Below, piece by piece: positions 61,573 through 64,000 of a DNA stretch of 64,000 bases. Made by a program: the position numbers and the translations under genes. This stretch comes from Pseudoalteromonas umbrosa (lineage in GTDB: Bacteria > Pseudomonadota > Gammaproteobacteria > Enterobacterales > Alteromonadaceae): positions 882,247 to 946,246 of the forward strand of contig NZ_JASJUU010000003.1 of NCBI RefSeq assembly GCF_030125375.1, given 5' to 3'. The notes under the pieces were generated by a model, which had not been told where the DNA came from, did not search any database, and saw nothing but the letters and a program-made list of their open reading frames with translations. Position 1 is the stretch's first letter. Every line of letters begins with the position of its first letter.

Positions 61573-63738
61573 ATGTTTTATTCAAAAGTTACTCTTTCGT
61601 TTTTACGAGCAGGTATTGCATTGGCTGTACTACCTGCATTAGTTGCATGCGGAGGTGGCAGTGATAATAATAGCAATAGTGATAATAACGGAGATCAAGG
61701 ACAGTCGACATTACCAAGCAGCGTGCCAGAATTAAATTGGTTAAATGAATCCTCATCTAAGCTTAAAAAAGCATCATCCAGTGAATTTACTACATTACTA
61801 AAAAATGGCGCGTTTTTGAGCCGTATACCGACGGAGCAAGCAGATACCTCTGTGCCTGTGAATGCATCGCCTGGAGCCGACGGTGAATCATCCCTCGGTT
61901 TTTCGTCAACTAACGTCGTTGAAGCTGGCGTGGATGAAGGCGATCGAATTGAATATGATGGGGAGTATCTTTACATAGCTGGGCATTCCGCTCAAGAGCT
62001 CTCTCAAGGTGCTGATTTTAAACAATATGTCAGGATTATGAAGAGGACGGATGATGGCATTAATGAAGTTGCGCGCCTAGATGCTTCGCAAAATCTATAT
62101 GCTCAACAAGAGCTATATTTAAATAATGGAAAGTTGGCTTCGGTGTTCAAATATCCGGTGCTCACCCTTGAGGATTCTCCAGCTGAAAATCAAGCAACAT
62201 CATCCACATCCCCTTCGCCAAACACATATTTAAATACGTTTGAACTCAGCTTTTCGGATGTGGCGACGCCAGAGCAGCCTCAAATAATACAGCAATATCG
62301 AGTTGAAGGAGATATTCTCGATAGCCGGGTGATAAATGGTGACTTGTTTGTGGTGAGTAAATATAGGGCTGAATATACCACCGAGTTAACGGAAGAGTTG
62401 GCTGTGTATCAGGCGCTCTATCAGTTGAATGTGTCGGAGCTTATTCCCAAAATTAAGGATTTAAAAACAGGAGAGGAGTCGGCATTATTTGATGCCAATG
62501 ATTGCTACATTCCAACTGATGTAACAGCTATTGATAGTGCAAACTCAATTACAACGATTACTAAGTTCTCTATGCAAGACCCGACTAATTTTGAGTCAAC
62601 TTGTATTAATGCACCAGCAGACGGTGTCTATGCATCCCAAGAGAGTATCTACTTACATAACCGATTTTGGCCAACAGATGTTGCCAGTTTTGACGATCTT
62701 ACCCAAACGGCTTTACATAAATTTTCTTTGAGTGGCGGCTCTATCACTTATAGTGCGTCAGGGAATGTTGATGGTGCATTGGGGTTTGGTAGTGCTTTGA
62801 ATAATATGATCGAGCCTATTGTTGTTGCTAATATCAGTAATGCCGCGTTTAGGCTCAGTGAATATGAAGGCAATTTACGTGTTGTGACCTCTCGGTTTAA
62901 TGAACTCAAAGGTATGGTACATCAACTTTTTATTCTTCAGCAACAAGGCACAAATTTGGAAATTATTTCTCGTTTGCCAAATGAAACTCACTCTACCCCG
63001 ATAGGAAAAGTTGAGTCTAATGGATTAGTTGAAGAAAATATCTATGCAGTACGCTTTATGGAAGATAGAGCTTATGTGGTTACTTTTCGGCAGATAGATC
63101 CGCTTTATGTGATTGATTTATCCAAACCTAGCGAACCTATCATAGCAGGCGCACTTGAAATCCCTGGTTACTCGGCTTATCTTCACCCCGTATCTGACAG
63201 CTTACTTATCGGCATAGGCCAAAATGTGAATGATTTTGGGTTTGTGTCAGAGCCTGTTGATGACGGTGGCGATAATTCTTCGAGTAGTACCGTGCCTGCC
63301 GTTGGGGCAAAAGTGAGTTTGTTCGATGTCAGTAATATGTCTACCCCTACTTTAATCAAAGAACATGTTTTTGCAGGTGGCTATACGCCGGTTGAATTCG
63401 ATCATCATGCATTTAGTTACTTAAAAGTGAGTGAGCAAATGTTCCGCATGACGTTACCGGTAGAGTCCTGGGAAGTGACAATTCAAGATGATAATACGAG
63501 TGCTTGGGGCAATATTAATGCGCTGGCAGCATTTGAAGTTAGCACTGCAGGTTCGGGCTCTTTAACTTACATCGGTAGTAGTGTTGCAACCTATGATGAG
63601 CCACAACAAAGCGTTCCTTATGTACGCGCAGCAGATGATAGAGGCGTTATTCATGGAGATACTATCTTTTATGTCCATGGTAATTTCGTCTGGTCTAGCT
63701 TATGGCAGTCGCCTGATGTAAACGCTGGTCCTTTCTAA
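61573..63738 (+). CDS. Beta-propeller-domain lipoprotein (PF09826-like)
   Basis: 721 residues; AAGGAG precedes the ATG. The signal ends in a lipobox LPALVACGGG (acylated Cys near 27) and is followed by an Asn/Ser/Asp-rich linker. SSTNVVEAGVDEGDRIEYDGEYLYIAG near 115 is the signature of the secreted C-terminal beta-propeller family, whose repeats continue to the end (YAVRFMEDRAYVVTFRQIDPLYVIDLSKPSEP near 490). These are exported proteins of unknown function, possibly proteases or scaffolds. It stands alone, divergent from the MipA-like operon. Confidence 0.85.
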   Translation: MFYSKVTLSFLRAGIALAVLPALVACGGGSDNNSNSDNNGDQGQSTLPSSVPELNWLNESSSKLKKASSSEFTTLLKNGAFLSRIPTEQADTSVPVNASPGADGESSLGFSSTNVVEAGVDEGDRIEYDGEYLYIAGHSAQELSQGADFKQYVRIMKRTDDGINEVARLDASQNLYAQQELYLNNGKLASVFKYPVLTLEDSPAENQATSSTSPSPNTYLNTFELSFSDVATPEQPQIIQQYRVEGDILDSRVINGDLFVVSKYRAEYTTELTEELAVYQALYQLNVSELIPKIKDLKTGEESALFDANDCYIPTDVTAIDSANSITTITKFSMQDPTNFESTCINAPADGVYASQESIYLHNRFWPTDVASFDDLTQTALHKFSLSGGSITYSASGNVDGALGFGSALNNMIEPIVVANISNAAFRLSEYEGNLRVVTSRFNELKGMVHQLFILQQQGTNLEIISRLPNETHSTPIGKVESNGLVEENIYAVRFMEDRAYVVTFRQIDPLYVIDLSKPSEPIIAGALEIPGYSAYLHPVSDSLLIGIGQNVNDFGFVSEPVDDGGDNSSSSTVPAVGAKVSLFDVSNMSTPTLIKEHVFAGGYTPVEFDHHAFSYLKVSEQMFRMTLPVESWEVTIQDDNTSAWGNINALAAFEVSTAGSGSLTYIGSSVATYDEPQQSVPYVRAADDRGVIHGDTIFYVHGNFVWSSLWQSPDVNAGPF

Positions 63739-63780
63739 ATCGCGTACATTCATGTTCCAAGCGAAATCTTGGACAGACCA

Positions 63781-63814
63781 AGCGCCACCTAGTTTACGCA
63801 GGGTGGCGCTTTTA
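63781..63814. terminator. Bidirectional terminator
   Basis: AGCGCCACC (63781-63789) pairs with GGTGGCGCT (63802-63810) around a 12-base loop, followed by TTTATGTTTT. It lies 43 bases after the beta-propeller lipoprotein stop and just before the end of a convergent acetyltransferase gene. Confidence 0.8.
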
Positions 63815-63818
63815 TGTT

Positions 63819-64000
63819 TTATAGATTTGGATTACGCAAAGTAAGTTGAAGATCATCAAATAGCTGTTCACCTATTTGATAATTCTGTTTAATGACTTGA
63901 AAAGTAGTAAACCCGAGCTTGTTAAGTAATTGCTCAGATGCATTATTTCCGACAGTGACAGTAGCCGATAATGTGTCATAACCTAGGTGAGTAAATGCAT
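63819..64000 (-). CDS. GNAT acetyltransferase (C-terminal part, cut by window edge)
   Basis: Sixty codons are visible, with TAA at 63819-63821. The segment TLSATVTVGNNASEQLLNKLGFTTFQ is the end of a GNAT fold (the N-x-AS-LLxKLGF motif of RimJ/RimL-like acetyltransferases, binding acetyl-CoA). The start and substrate region lie beyond the window. Confidence 0.8.
   Translation of the reverse strand, partial: AFTHLGYDTLSATVTVGNNASEQLLNKLGFTTFQVIKQNYQIGEQLFDDLQLTLRNPNL

Noticed and set aside
1..64000. Mobile elements, prophage, tRNA or rRNA genes
   Set aside because: No transposase, integrase, terminal inverted repeat with target duplication, cloverleaf tRNA or ribosomal RNA sequence was recognised on reading the window.

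Overview
The window reads as one contiguous chromosomal segment of a marine gammaproteobacterium, most likely a Pseudoalteromonas. Reasons: moderate-to-low GC, a RstAB-like system in an operon with MipA and DUF3019 proteins, a VasX-type type VI secretion (T6SS) effector island, and a darobactin-type gene cluster, which I know from Photorhabdus, Yersinia, Vibrio and Pseudoalteromonas luteoviolacea. No rRNA, tRNA, transposase or CRISPR array was seen.

Layout. 1-17.6 kb (+): the 3' part of a T6SS locus: tssF (cut by the window edge), tssG, tssH/clpV, vgrG, then an effector-loading island (short VgrG-associated protein, helical-repeat protein, DUF2169 adaptor, ketosynthase-like protein, PAAR-like DUF4150 protein), a 1259-residue VasX-like membrane-acting effector and two paralogous membrane proteins that look like tandem immunity genes. 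18.0-19.2 kb: an MFS exporter. 19.3-19.85 kb: a decayed gene. 20.1-24.9 kb (-): a chaperone-usher fimbrial operon of the CS1/alpha type.

25.2-40.0 kb is the centre of interest. On the minus strand, a 58-residue precursor at 37002-37178 ends in the heptapeptide WNWSKSF, the exact darobactin A core, plus a two-residue tail. It is followed by an intrinsic attenuator, a HExxH-type putative peptide hydroxylase, a MacB-like permease (DarB), membrane-fusion protein (DarC), ATPase (DarD), radical SAM/SPASM enzyme (DarE), an MsbA-like ABC exporter and a FOXRED2-like flavin oxidoreductase, ending at a bidirectional terminator. Two paralogous exported S41-family proteases flank the cluster. Compared with the five-gene darABCDE cluster as I know it, the hydroxylase, exporter, flavoprotein and protease pair are additions. 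The 1.1 kb upstream of darA carries a near-consensus Fur-like box, a perfect FNR-type box, a sigma70-like promoter and a 13-bp dyad at the predicted start of transcription.

40.2-64 kb is mostly ordinary chromosome: a chemoreceptor with its own solute-binding lipid-free periplasmic protein, an amidohydrolase lipoprotein, a two-component system, OsmC and a divergent LysR regulator, two uncharacterised membrane-associated proteins, a Rdx-family protein, a NhaR-like regulator divergent from a short HPF-like protein, a second MacB-like tripartite system, arfB, a MipA-DUF3019-RstAB-like operon, a beta-propeller lipoprotein and the end of a GNAT acetyltransferase gene.
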